From Alphaproteobacteria bacterium (GTDB lineage: Bacteria; Pseudomonadota; Alphaproteobacteria; SMXQ01): a stretch of DNA of 64,000 bases. Shown here piece by piece: positions 32,190-39,455 of the stretch. Every line of letters starts with the position of its first letter. The first letter of the stretch is position 1. Under the pieces are notes generated by a model. That model ran no database searches, was not told the origin of the DNA, and saw nothing but the letters and a program-made list of their open reading frames with translations. Where the stretch lies: assembly GCA_009380075.1 (NCBI GenBank), contig WHSO01000001.1, positions 1-64,000 on the forward strand, in the 5' to 3' direction. The translations under genes and the position numbers were made by a program.

Positions 32190-32993
32190 ATGAGCGGTGA
32201 AGACGGCATGGCCGGCACGGCGGGGGGCACCGATGCCCCCCGCGTGGTTACGGCGGCGCTGGTCATCATCGGCAACGAGGTGCTGTCCGGGCGCACCCGC
32301 GATGCCAACACGGCGTATCTCGCAGAGCGGCTCAACGTGCTGGGCGTGCGTCTGCGCGAAGTGCGCATCGTGCGCGACATGTTCGAGGCCATCGCCGGCG
32401 CGGTGAACGAGCTCAGGGCGGAGAACGACTACGTCTTCACCACCGGCGGCATCGGCCCGACCCACGACGATATCACGGCGGAGGCCGTCGCCCGCGCCTT
32501 CGGCCGCCCGCTGGTCGCCCATCCCGAAGCGTTGGCCCGGCTCGAGCGTCATTACGCGGCGGGCGACTTCACCCCCGCCCGCCGGCGCATGGCCAATACG
32601 CCCGAAGGCGCCGTGCTCATCGACAACCCGGTCAGCGCCGCGCCCGGCTTCCAGGTCGAGAACGTCTTCGTCCTGGCCGGGGTGCCGCGCATCATGCAGG
32701 CGATGTTCGAGAGCGTGCGCCACCGCCTCGTCGGCGGCGAGCCGCTGATTTCCCGCACCGTGCGCTGCAACCTGCCCGAGGGCCGTATCGCCGGGCGCCT
32801 GGCCCGGCTGCAGGACGACTTTCCCGACCTCGAGATCGGCAGCTACCCGCACATGCACCAGGCGGGCCCCAGCGTGCGCCTGGTGCTGCGCGGCACCGAC
32901 GCGGTGCGCCTCGCCGCCGCGGTGGCGGCTCTCACGACCCTCATCGCCGAGCTCGGCGGCAGCGCCGAGGAGATCGACGTCATCTCAGGCTGA
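32190..32993 (+). CDS. CinA N-terminal/MoaB-like domain protein
   Basis: 267 residues with only the molybdopterin-binding-fold domain of CinA and lacking the C-terminal amidase part. IIGNEVLSGRTRDANTAYLAERL and FTTGGIGPTHDDITAEAVA are diagnostic. CinA proteins of this type have been linked to ADP-ribose pyrophosphatase activity or NMN deamidation; stand-alone MoaB-fold proteins are common in alphaproteobacteria. It follows the sfsA-map-radC region but on the opposite strand. A second in-frame ATG at 32208 is possible. Confidence 0.88.
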   Translation: MSGEDGMAGTAGGTDAPRVVTAALVIIGNEVLSGRTRDANTAYLAERLNVLGVRLREVRIVRDMFEAIAGAVNELRAENDYVFTTGGIGPTHDDITAEAVARAFGRPLVAHPEALARLERHYAAGDFTPARRRMANTPEGAVLIDNPVSAAPGFQVENVFVLAGVPRIMQAMFESVRHRLVGGEPLISRTVRCNLPEGRIAGRLARLQDDFPDLEIGSYPHMHQAGPSVRLVLRGTDAVRLAAAVAALTTLIAELGGSAEEIDVISG

Positions 32994-33101
32994 TAGGGAT
33001 GGGCGCGGAACCGGCGGAGATTCCCGTCCTCGGCGGTGGGGTTTACCGCCGCCGGATGCGGCGGGTGCGTCAGGATATTGCCGCCCAGGGCGGCAGGCCC
33101 C

Positions 33102-33773
33102 CTACCGCCGCCGGTAGCGGCGGTGCTCGACCATCGTGCCGACGATGCGTCCGGGGTTGGCGGCGTCGATGTGCAGCACCGGCCAGTCCTCGTTCAGCGG
33201 CACCAGGTCGATGACCGGCTGGCCGGCGGCGTCGCTGCCGCGCGGGCGGAATTTCTTGAACGTCGCCTCGTCCTCGCGCTCCAGCTTGGCGACCACGTAG
33301 TCGCCCGGCTGCGGCGTCGCGTCGGGATCGACGATGATCTTGTCGCCGTCGCGGAATTCCGGCTCCATGCTGGTGCCGCGCACCACCAGGGCGAAGCTGC
33401 CGCCGCCGGCGCTGCGCTCGGTCACCAGCAGCTCCATGCCGCGGCCGGGGGGGTAGGGGTCGGTCACCGTGTCCCAGGTCCCGGCGGCGACGTAGTCGAT
33501 CACCGGCACCCCGCGCCCGCGCGGCCCCGGCGCCGACCCCGAAGCCTCACCGGGCGCCGCGGGGCCGGCGCCCTCGTTCTCCCCGGTCAGCCACGATACC
33601 CAGACCCCCAGCGCGTCGGCGGCGCGCTGCAGGTGGGCGAGGCTGGGCGAGGTGGTGCCGTTCTCCCACTGGGCGATGGCGGCGCGGCTGACGCCACAGA
33701 GCCGGCCCAGCGCCTGCTGGGTCAGGTGCGCCCGTTCGCGGGCGTCGCGGATGCGGGGGCCGAGGACGTTCAT
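33102..33773 (-). CDS. Phage-type XRE/S24 LexA-like repressor
   Basis: 223 residues. An N-terminal XRE helix-turn-helix (RIRDARERAHLTQQALGRLCGVSRAAIAQWENG, residues ~7-40) is joined by a Pro/Gly-rich linker to an S24 peptidase-like domain with the nucleophile Ser in RGTSMEPEFRDGDKI and the Lys region near TFKKFRP. This is the architecture of lambda CI and related prophage repressors that autocleave upon RecA activation. It faces a divergent gene across a spacer with operator-like palindromes, marking the left end of the phage-derived region. Confidence 0.92.
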   Translation of the reverse strand: MNVLGPRIRDARERAHLTQQALGRLCGVSRAAIAQWENGTTSPSLAHLQRAADALGVWVSWLTGENEGAGPAAPGEASGSAPGPRGRGVPVIDYVAAGTWDTVTDPYPPGRGMELLVTERSAGGGSFALVVRGTSMEPEFRDGDKIIVDPDATPQPGDYVVAKLEREDEATFKKFRPRGSDAAGQPVIDLVPLNEDWPVLHIDAANPGRIVGTMVEHRRYRRR

Positions 33774-33783
33774 GGCTTCCCGA

Positions 33784-33840
33784 TTATGTTAGTTTTGCTG
33801 ACCCATGTCACGGGAAAACTTGACAATATACGTTAGTATA
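33784..33840. promoter_or_regulatory. Repressor promoter-operator region
   Basis: TATACGTTAGTATA at 33827-33840 is a perfect inverted repeat (TATAC/GTATA, four-base centre). A degenerate relative, TTATGTTAGTTTT, lies at 33784-33796. A consensus -35 hexamer TTGACA (33820-33825) points rightward beside the first box. The spacer is very AT-rich against GC-rich neighbours. Binding by the S24 repressor is inferred from position and symmetry. Confidence 0.6.
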
Positions 33841-33911
33841 AATTACCTTTGCTCGTACCCGCAGCACGCGTCTTCGTGCTGCGGAGACGGTTCGGAGGGA
33901 GGAATTATTCG

Positions 33912-34460
33912 ATGACAAGCGACACACGCAGGATTGCCGGCACAGGGGTGGAAGCGGGGACGGAGTCCCATCTCTGGGGCGCGGCGGAGGTCCGCGCCCG
34001 GCTGAAGGAGGCCGCCGCCGTTCTGCGCGCGCTGGCGCTCGGCCTGCGCGACCGGCCCGCGGGGCTGATGGCGCACTGGCCCGACGTGGTGCGCCAGGGG
34101 TTCGAGGCCTACGGCTACGACAGCGTCCGCCTGCGCCCGCCGACGCCGTCCCCGGCGGCGGTCAGCCGCGCCGACGCCGCGGTGCTGTGGCTGCTGTGGC
34201 TCGAGGACGCGCCCCGGCGCATCGCCTGGGCCCGGGCCTCGGGTATCCCCTGGCGGCGGCTGGAGGACCTCGACGGCCGTTCCCACACCACGCTGCGGCG
34301 GGTGGAGGGGGAGGCGCTGGCCGCGATCTGCCGCCGCCTCAATGCGTCCCTCGCGCCGGAAGCGGCCATCGCCGCCGCCTTCGCCCAGGGTGTGCAGGCC
34401 CGGCGCGAATCCCCGGATCGGGTGACGACGAAAGACAGGTTGACAAAGTTTAGAAAATAA
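33912..34460 (+). CDS. DUF6362-like phage/island protein
   Basis: 182 residues. The pattern HWPDVVRQGFEAYGYD, RPPTPSPAAVSRADAAVLWLLWL and WRRLEDLDGRSHTTLRRVEGEALAAICRRLN matches a family found next to phage regulators in alphaproteobacteria (I recognise it as DUF6362-like; it would need a profile search). The latter half reads like a small DNA-binding helical unit. GGAGGGAGGAA lies upstream of the ATG. The last codons overlap a second operator-like palindrome. Confidence 0.6.
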   Translation: MTSDTRRIAGTGVEAGTESHLWGAAEVRARLKEAAAVLRALALGLRDRPAGLMAHWPDVVRQGFEAYGYDSVRLRPPTPSPAAVSRADAAVLWLLWLEDAPRRIAWARASGIPWRRLEDLDGRSHTTLRRVEGEALAAICRRLNASLAPEAAIAAAFAQGVQARRESPDRVTTKDRLTKFRK

Positions 34461-34477
34461 CGTAAGTATATCTATAC
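34440..34477 (+). promoter_or_regulatory. Second promoter/operator-like block of the phage region
   Basis: TTGACA at 34440-34445 is followed by ATAACGTAAGTATA (34457-34470), a near copy of the box in front of the upstream gene, and by GTATATCTATAC (34466-34477), a perfect palindrome with a two-base centre. The block straddles the stop codon of the DUF6362-like gene and points into the gene-poor stretch to its right. Confidence 0.5.
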
Positions 34478-34640
34478 AATCGAGGCGGATCGCGAGCATC
34501 CCAAATAGCGTTGCCGGTCGGTGGCGTCCACAGGAACTACAAGGCCAGAAATTCTGGGATTTCAGCCAGAGTGAAGAAACACTCTGGACTGCCGCTACAA
34601 AATGTTGTGTTATGCCCACTTAGACAGTTGCTGTGAATTC

Positions 34641-34649
34641 TGTGGATAA
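34641..34649 (-). promoter_or_regulatory. Perfect DnaA box
   Basis: TGTGGATAA is the exact reverse complement of the DnaA 9-mer TTATCCACA. A second match to the relaxed consensus, TTTTCCACA, lies at 35518-35526 in the same gene-poor stretch. Isolated 9-mers occur by chance, so the meaning depends on the context described for this region. Confidence 0.4.
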
Positions 34650-34717
34650 CTCAAAATTCTGTTAAGGAATCAGCAACTTTCGGGAGGCAAAATCGTTTAA
34701 GAGATGTGAAGAGTGGC

Positions 34718-34791
34718 TGGTGGAGGTGCCGGGAATCGAACCCGGTCGCGACCCCTGGGCAGAGGACACTGGGCTCCCAACCCTCACCCCC
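34718..34791 (-). tRNA. tRNA-like element, possibly degenerate tRNA-Gly(GCC) or attachment-site remnant
   Basis: On the minus strand this 74-base segment has an acceptor stem GGGGGTG pairing with CACCTCC (seven pairs, one wobble), a five-base variable loop CGCGA, a perfect T arm CCGGG-TTCGATT-CCCGG and an encoded ACCA end. The anticodon arm GTCCT-CTGCCCA-GGGGT would present GCC but has three wobble pairs. The D arm is short, T8 and A14 are missing, and three bases separate the D and anticodon arms. The 3' half is therefore tRNA-like and the 5' half degenerate. It may be a phage tRNA, a pseudogene or an integration-site fragment. Confidence 0.45.
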
Positions 34792-34830
34792 ACCAACCAT
34801 AGGCAGCAGCGTGGGGTGGCTCACGCTACC

Positions 34831-34854
34831 GGCGGGTGCAGCTTGCTGCACGCC
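34831..34854. other. Long hairpin in the phage-region spacer
   Basis: GTGCAGC (34836-34842) and GCTGCAC (34845-34851) pair perfectly around a two-base loop, extended by GGC/GCC outside with small bulges. There is no T run, so it is not an intrinsic terminator. It could be part of a structured RNA. Confidence 0.4.
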
Positions 34855-35183
34855 GCTCCAGTTCAGCACCCGGAAAGGTAACATTTGGGCGACCCCTGGC
34901 AGGGCCGTCCACCCACTGAACTTCGTATCCGCTTGCACGGAATTTGATCATTCTATGTCGCGTCTAAGTCGAACACCATGCAAATGTTGCGTCTCCCGCG
35001 CCCTCGGTATACTAGTTATAGGGTCAGCGTGACGAAAGTGCGTAAACCTCTCAAAACACTGGTTTCTTCGAGAGATAACTTGCAGCGCTCAAGACGCTGC
35101 CAAGTCCCACCATTCAACAGAAATCTACAAAAAACTAAAACTGGTGGCAGTCGCCGCCAGGTTACGAGAACCTAATCAGAGCG

Positions 35184-35306
35184 TTATTTGCTCTTCTTAG
35201 GTGTCGGCTTGATGGTCTCAACAACCGCAGTGGATTTGCGGCCCTGTGCCACCTTGACCGGAATGAAACGCCCATTACGGGCGTCACGTCCAATCTTTGT
35301 AGCCAT
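35184..35306 (-). CDS. Small basic protein of 40 residues
   Basis: The frame runs MATKIGRDARNGRF then an IPVKVAQGRKS segment and ends TIKPTPKKSK. It has one of the best ribosome-binding sites in the window, GGAGGTGATGAGG directly before the ATG, and normal codon use. The protein is basic with no membrane segment. I recall short proteins of the form GRDAxxGRF(I/V)xVxEA...TTVVETIK in many alphaproteobacteria, of unknown function. It lies in the gene-poor stretch of the phage region, opposite to the terminase genes. Confidence 0.7.
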   Translation of the reverse strand: MATKIGRDARNGRFIPVKVAQGRKSTAVVETIKPTPKKSK

Positions 35307-35599
35307 CCTCATCACCTCCGTTCCCGGGCCGGTTGCCCGGCGTTAAAGGCTCGGCCCGGAAAGGCGTAAAGGACGGCGACTGCCGAAAACATGGATTACA
35401 TAATTCAGGGGAAAGTGTAAACCGAATGTTCCCGTTATGTTTCCACAGGGAAAACTGCTACCAATCCCTTGAATGATTTGCCATTCCAGCAGAATGCTCG
35501 AAATTTACGGAGCCGACTTTTCCACAAATTTTAGGTGCCATTCAAGCTAGCCCCGCTCCGGCGGGGTTTTTTGTAGCCGCTGACCGCACGGAGGTTCCC
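35307..35599. other. Spacer upstream of terminase genes
   Basis: No gene is seen. It contains a relaxed DnaA-box match TTTTCCACA (35518-35526) and a strong terminator just before the terminase genes. Base composition is AT-rich from 35390 to 35545. Divergent promoters for the small protein and the terminase genes would have to lie here. Confidence 0.5.
35551..35572 (+). terminator. Intrinsic terminator ahead of terminase genes
   Basis: CCCCGC and GCGGGG form a six-bp stem with a four-base loop TCCG followed by six T residues. It would end rightward transcripts started at the operator block near 34.45 kb, so it bounds a possible non-coding transcript of about 1.1 kb. Confidence 0.8.
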
Positions 35600-35992
35600 A
35601 TGCCGCCACCCCGCACCGGCAAATGGCGACGCGCACGCATGCCCAAAAACCCGGGCGGGCCGCCGCTCATCTGGATCACCAACAAGACGATTGCCAGGCA
35701 ACTCAAGAACGCGAATTGCAGCATCGTCGCCGTATTGGCGGACATTGCTCGCGACAAGAAGGTCGACGCCGCGCTCCGTTTCCGCGCGGCCGACCGCATC
35801 GCTTCGCTCCTGTTCATGCCCCACGAAGGCGAGCGGGAGGGCACAGACGGGACCGCGGACGTCGCCGGGATCATCTCCAACAACTGGCGCCGTGACGAGA
35901 TGGGCCAGTTCATGAGTCCCGACGATGCCGAACGATCGGACGAAGCGCGCGAAGGCGACGGCATCGATTCGCCGTCCGACACCGCCGTATGA
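35600..35992 (+). CDS. Probable terminase small-subunit-position protein
   Basis: 130 residues with a basic Pro-rich start, then LIWITNKTIARQLKNANCSIVAVLADIARDKKVDAALRFRAADRIASLLFM, which is helical and could bind DNA, and an acidic tail. No catalytic motif is visible. The stop shares four bases (ATGA) with the large-terminase start, the usual place for the small terminase subunit, which is the only reason for that suggestion. Confidence 0.55.
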   Translation: MPPPRTGKWRRARMPKNPGGPPLIWITNKTIARQLKNANCSIVAVLADIARDKKVDAALRFRAADRIASLLFMPHEGEREGTDGTADVAGIISNNWRRDEMGQFMSPDDAERSDEAREGDGIDSPSDTAV

Positions 35993-37443
35993 GGTTTGAA
36001 GCTCACGCCGACGACGCCGCGCTCGCCCGCGCCGTCGCCGCCTGCCGGGACGATCCGCTCAAATTCGTCGAGACGGTGTTCCCCTGGGGCGAGGGGGCGC
36101 TGGCGCGCGAGACGGGACCCGACGACTGGCAACGCGAACTGCTCGCCGCGGTGCGCGACGCGCTGCGTGCCGGCAAGGGCCCGGCGCGCTTCGCCGTCGC
36201 CTCGGGCCACGGGGTCGGCAAGACGGCGCTGTCGGCCTGGCTGGTGCTGTGGTTCATGGCGACCCGCGACCACCCCCAGGTGGTGGTCACCGCCAACACG
36301 GCGGCGCAGCTCCGCAACAAGACCTGGCGCGAGCTCGCCAAGTGGCACCGGCTGTGCCGCGTCGGCCACTGGTTCGAGTGGACGACCAACCGCTTCGCCT
36401 TCCGCCAGCACCCGGAGACCTGGTTCGCCGCCGCGGTGCCGTGGTCGCGCGAGCGGCCGGAAGGCTTCGCCGGCACCCACGACCGCCACGTCTGCGTCGT
36501 CTTCGACGAGGCTTCCGCCATCGCCGAGGAGATCTGGGACGTGACCGAGGGCGCCATGGTCACCGAAGGGGCCATGTGGTTCGCCTTCGGCAACCCGACC
36601 CGGGTGAGCGGCCGCTTCCGCGAATGCTTCCGCCGCTTCCGCCACCGCTGGCGCACCGTGGCGGTCGATTCGCGCACCGCCCGCAAGGCCGACAAGGCGC
36701 AGATCGCCCGCTGGGTCGAGGATTACGGCGAGGATTCGGATTTCGTCCGTGTCCGCGTGCGCGGCGTCTTCCCGCGCGCCGGCTTCGCCCAGTTCATCCC
36801 GGAGGCGCTGATCGAAGCCGCCCGCGGGCGCGAGCCCGCGTTCGACGGCGAGGCGGCGCTGGTGCTCGGCGTCGATGTCGCCCGCTTCGGCGACGACGCT
36901 TCCGTTATCCTCGCCCGCGAGGGTCCCGCCATCGTCCACCTCGCGCACTATCGCGGCGTGGACACCATGCGCCTCGCCGCCCTGGTGGCGGAGGCCGCCA
37001 ACCGCCTGCGTCCCGACGGCATCCTGGTGGACGGCGCCGGCGTCGGCGCGGGCGTCGTGGACCGGCTGCGCGCGCTCGGCTTCCGCGTCGCCGATGTCAA
37101 CGCCGGCGCCCGCGCAATGGAGCCGCAGCGCTTCGCCAACCTGCGGGCGGAGATGTGGTCGAAGGCGCGGGACTGGCTGCGTGCCGGCGGATGCCTGCCG
37201 GCCGACGCGCGCGAGCTCGCCGACGATCTCGCCCAGCCCGAATACGCCTTCGACGATTCGGGCCGCCTGCGCCTCGAGAGCAAGGAGGACATGAAGGCCC
37301 GCGGCCTGCCGTCGCCCGACTTCGGCGACGCGCTGGCGCTGACCTTCGCCCAGCCGGTGCGCCCGCCGGGCTGGGGAAGGGCGCTGCCGCGCACCGCGGA
37401 ATCGGATTACGACGAGTTCAATTACTGGAAGCAGCTAAGGTAG
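35989..37443 (+). CDS. Phage terminase large subunit
   Basis: 484 residues. The ATPase domain has Walker A in ASGHGVGKTALS (about residue 68), the coupling motif FGNPTR and Walker B VCVVFDEAS (about residue 172). The C-terminal RNase-H-like nuclease keeps acidic residues in VDVARFGDDAS, ILVDGAGVGAG and SPDFGDALAL. This motor cuts and packages phage DNA. No portal or protease gene follows, which is unusual because portal normally comes next. Confidence 0.93.
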   Translation: MRFEAHADDAALARAVAACRDDPLKFVETVFPWGEGALARETGPDDWQRELLAAVRDALRAGKGPARFAVASGHGVGKTALSAWLVLWFMATRDHPQVVVTANTAAQLRNKTWRELAKWHRLCRVGHWFEWTTNRFAFRQHPETWFAAAVPWSRERPEGFAGTHDRHVCVVFDEASAIAEEIWDVTEGAMVTEGAMWFAFGNPTRVSGRFRECFRRFRHRWRTVAVDSRTARKADKAQIARWVEDYGEDSDFVRVRVRGVFPRAGFAQFIPEALIEAARGREPAFDGEAALVLGVDVARFGDDASVILAREGPAIVHLAHYRGVDTMRLAALVAEAANRLRPDGILVDGAGVGAGVVDRLRALGFRVADVNAGARAMEPQRFANLRAEMWSKARDWLRAGGCLPADARELADDLAQPEYAFDDSGRLRLESKEDMKARGLPSPDFGDALALTFAQPVRPPGWGRALPRTAESDYDEFNYWKQLR

Positions 37444-37474
37444 GGCGTCTACGACGGCTGAATGTTTTTAAATC

Positions 37475-37553
37475 CGTCATCGCCCGGTTTATCCGGGCGA
37501 TCCATCGGGCCGACGATGCCGATATGGATACCCCGCCTTCGCGGGGTATGACG
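37475..37553. repeat. Bipartite palindromic repeat unit (REP/BIME-like)
   Basis: Two hairpins, ATCGCCCGG/CCGGGCGAT (37479-37501) and TACCCCGC/GCGGGGTA (37529-37548), are nested inside two further inverted pairs: CGTCAT/ATGACG at the outer ends and ATCCAT/ATGGAT between the hairpins. This double-hairpin form is typical of alphaproteobacterial extragenic palindromes. It sits directly after the terminase stop, where it could also attenuate transcription. Only one copy is seen in this window. Confidence 0.7.
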
Positions 37554-37585
37554 TTTCAATGCGTGGCGAGGACCAATCCGACGGC

Positions 37586-38317
37586 TTATATCCTCGAGTC
37601 CCGGGCGAAATGATCAACCGGGATTTCGTATCGGACGCGCGGGCTTTCGCACCAGAGCTGGACGAGCCTGTGTTTGAGGGACATGTGCCAGGTCTGCCGC
37701 TCCGACGGCTGATGAGCGGCGAATGCGGCGCATGAGAGAAGGGCGACATTGCATCCCCCATCGGGGTCGCGGACGGACATGTACCGTATCGCCTCGATCT
37801 GTCCCTCGCGCGCCGTGTCGGCCAGTTCCTGGCAATGGCTGTAGTCCGCCAGCCGCGTCCATTTCACCCGATCGCGGTCGAGGTCCGGTTTTGTAAGGTC
37901 GATCCCTCTCGCCGTGGCGCATGGGACCAGAAACGCCGTTCTCTCCAGCGGTCTCGTCGGGAGGACCGTATCCTTCGACTCACTGTAGAACAGCAGTGTG
38001 TTGAAGGCGTTTTCGTAAGCCAGCGTGTCCGTGGTCTCGGATGCGTAGAAGACGCCCCCCGGCTGATGGGCGCGTCTGAAGCGCGACCCGTGGGGGTACG
38101 GCACGTACCGGAATGGCGTGTAGAGCAGGAAATCCAAGTGCGCGCAGTCGGGCGGGACCGGCGGTTTGCTGGTTTCCACCAGTTCTTCGAGGATCGCCTG
38201 CTCCTCCAGGGTGTCCGCAAGCCGGTTGGTCGAATTGATGTACTGCGTTTCGACCATGCGCCAGACGGGACCGGAATACGGCCGCGAATTAGATTTTAGC
38301 GCGTCGGCTGTCCACAT
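37586..38317 (-). CDS. RES-domain toxin (NAD+-phosphorylase family)
   Basis: 243 residues. The RES fold is recognised from the opening VWRMVETQY, the FRRAHQPGGVFYASETTDTLAYENA segment (Arg, Tyr and Glu of the NAD site) and the late SVRDPDGGCNVALLS serine region. RES toxins deplete NAD+ and are paired with Xre/MbcA/ParS-type antitoxins. The gene's start overlaps the preceding antitoxin by 29 bases, as in known pairs. It is larger than some RES toxins because of an N-terminal extension. Confidence 0.88.
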   Translation of the reverse strand: MWTADALKSNSRPYSGPVWRMVETQYINSTNRLADTLEEQAILEELVETSKPPVPPDCAHLDFLLYTPFRYVPYPHGSRFRRAHQPGGVFYASETTDTLAYENAFNTLLFYSESKDTVLPTRPLERTAFLVPCATARGIDLTKPDLDRDRVKWTRLADYSHCQELADTAREGQIEAIRYMSVRDPDGGCNVALLSCAAFAAHQPSERQTWHMSLKHRLVQLWCESPRVRYEIPVDHFARDSRI

Positions 38318-38681
38318 AGGACACGGCGCTCGCCAGACCCTGGACGGTCCGGATGAGCTCCAGCGGCTTCCCCCGCAGCGCGGTGTTGTAGGATGTGAGC
38401 CAGGAGCGGGAGGTGATGTCGTCGCTGCCCGTGATCGCGTCCAGGTTTCTGAACAGCCTGATGAACAGTTGCGCCAGCTCGAACTCCTTCTTGCCGGGCG
38501 CCAGCACGTACTCGCCCTTTCGCAAGCGCGACACGGACGATTCGGAGATGCCCAGTATCCTGGCGAGGTCCCTGCTGGGCAGTTCGAGGAAGGCTGCCGC
38601 CCTTGCCACGGCCTTGCTCAGGACCCTGGCCTGGGTCGGCGGATCCCGGCGGGGCCGGCCTTGGGTGGAAGTGACGTCCAT
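38289..38681 (-). CDS. Xre/MbcA/ParS-type antitoxin
   Basis: 130 residues from the ATG at 38681, which has GGAGAAAGAGC upstream. An Xre-like helix-turn-helix (LPSRDLARILGISESSVSRLRKGEYVL, residues ~37-65) is followed by the DUF2384 region ending SWLTSYNTALRGKPLELIRTVQGLASAVSYVDSRR, which occupies the toxin's active site in characterised pairs. It precedes the RES gene in an operon. Its start codon lies within one arm of a perfect 12-bp inverted repeat, consistent with autorepression. Confidence 0.88.
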   Translation of the reverse strand: MDVTSTQGRPRRDPPTQARVLSKAVARAAAFLELPSRDLARILGISESSVSRLRKGEYVLAPGKKEFELAQLFIRLFRNLDAITGSDDITSRSWLTSYNTALRGKPLELIRTVQGLASAVSYVDSRRAKI

Positions 38682-38732
38682 GCTCTTTCTCCAGAAATTT
38701 TTAGATGATATTATTTCTATAGAAAGAGCATG
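38679..38732. promoter_or_regulatory. Inverted repeat at the toxin-antitoxin promoter
   Basis: CATGCTCTTTCT (38679-38690) and AGAAAGAGCATG (38721-38732) are perfect 12-bp inverted copies separated by 30 AT-rich bases. One arm contains the antitoxin start codon and ribosome-binding site; the other lies about 50 bases upstream. This fits an operator bound by antitoxin dimers or by the toxin-antitoxin complex, forming a loop or covering the promoter. Confidence 0.7.
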
Positions 38733-38957
38733 GTTTTTGCGGCCTGTCAAGGCTTCGATGGTGGGGCTCCCTGCCAAGGGATTGATTTATAAGCGTTACG
38801 TCCATCAGGTAGATGAGGCGCCTCAGCCCAGGCCCTCACCAATCCACCGAGAGGCGAGGCGCCTGGATTCGATGGCCTCGAGGGTAAGCGTCCGGCGTCG
38901 CCGACTTCGCGTCAAATTTTGACGGTTAGTGTGGATATGAAGGCAAGAGCCGTCCGG

Positions 38958-39455
38958 CTACTTCACCGGGACGACGCGGTAGAACCCTTTGCGGCCGTGG
39001 ATGATGGCCACCTGCTGGCCGGGCGGGATGATCGTCTCGTCGCGGGCGAGCACCTGGACGATGGCTTTCTGTGTACCGTCGGATTGGTCGAGGATGTACT
39101 CGGCGCCCGGCCACTTGTTCTTCTGTTCCTCGGCGATGGTGCCGACCAGCGCGCCGCCGATGGCGGCGATGATGGTGACGGCGACGCCGAGCGGCGTGTC
39201 GGCGCGCGTAAGGCCATAGGCCGCGGCGCCCGCCACCGTGGCGCCGACGGCGGTGCCCCAGCCGGCGGCCTGGTCGCTGCGCAGGCCCTCGATGACCACC
39301 GCCCGGCTCTGCAGGACGGAGGCGCGGGTGACCTCCATCGCCGTGCCGGCCTCGTCCGGCGTGTAGGTGGCGCCGCTCCGTGTCGAGCAGGCGACGATGT
39401 TGGGCGCGACGAGCGCCGAGGTCAGGAGCAGGACGCCCAGGCGTTTTGCGAGCAT
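38958..39455 (-). CDS. Glycine-zipper lipoprotein
   Basis: 165 residues. A lipoprotein signal peptide ends in the lipobox IVAC (Cys about residue 23). A central glycine-zipper segment, WGTAVGATVAGAAAYG and AIGGALVGTIAEE, could insert into membrane, as in SlyB/17-kDa-type outer-membrane lipoproteins. The C-terminal half, ILDQSDGTQKAIVQVLARDETIIPPGQQVAIIHG, is a beta-rich domain. It lies within the phage region but has local GC content, and may be a host gene displaced by the insertions or island cargo. Confidence 0.75.
   Translation of the reverse strand: MLAKRLGVLLLTSALVAPNIVACSTRSGATYTPDEAGTAMEVTRASVLQSRAVVIEGLRSDQAAGWGTAVGATVAGAAAYGLTRADTPLGVAVTIIAAIGGALVGTIAEEQKNKWPGAEYILDQSDGTQKAIVQVLARDETIIPPGQQVAIIHGRKGFYRVVPVK

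Larger units (their letters stand above)
34478..35183. other. Gene-poor, AT-rich stretch with structured elements
   Basis: No protein gene is supported over about 700 bases. It holds a palindrome CCAGAA-A-TTCTGG (34545-34557), a hairpin CCAGAGTG/CACTCTGG (34566-34587), a perfect DnaA box (34641-34649), the tRNA-like element (34718-34791, minus strand) and a long hairpin (34831-34854). This density of structure suggests RNA, replication or attachment functions instead of coding. Confidence 0.5.

Noticed and set aside
34651-34938. Open frame translating part of the tRNA-like element
   Set aside because: Its GFDSRHLHQ-type sequence is the usual artefact of reading through a tRNA 3' end.
34718-35170. 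Alphaproteobacterial permuted tmRNA (ssrA)
   Set aside because: The 3' end resembles the tmRNA acceptor piece, but no tag-coding sequence or matching 5' acceptor strand follows the CCA; a tRNA-like cloverleaf with its own 5' strand explains it better.
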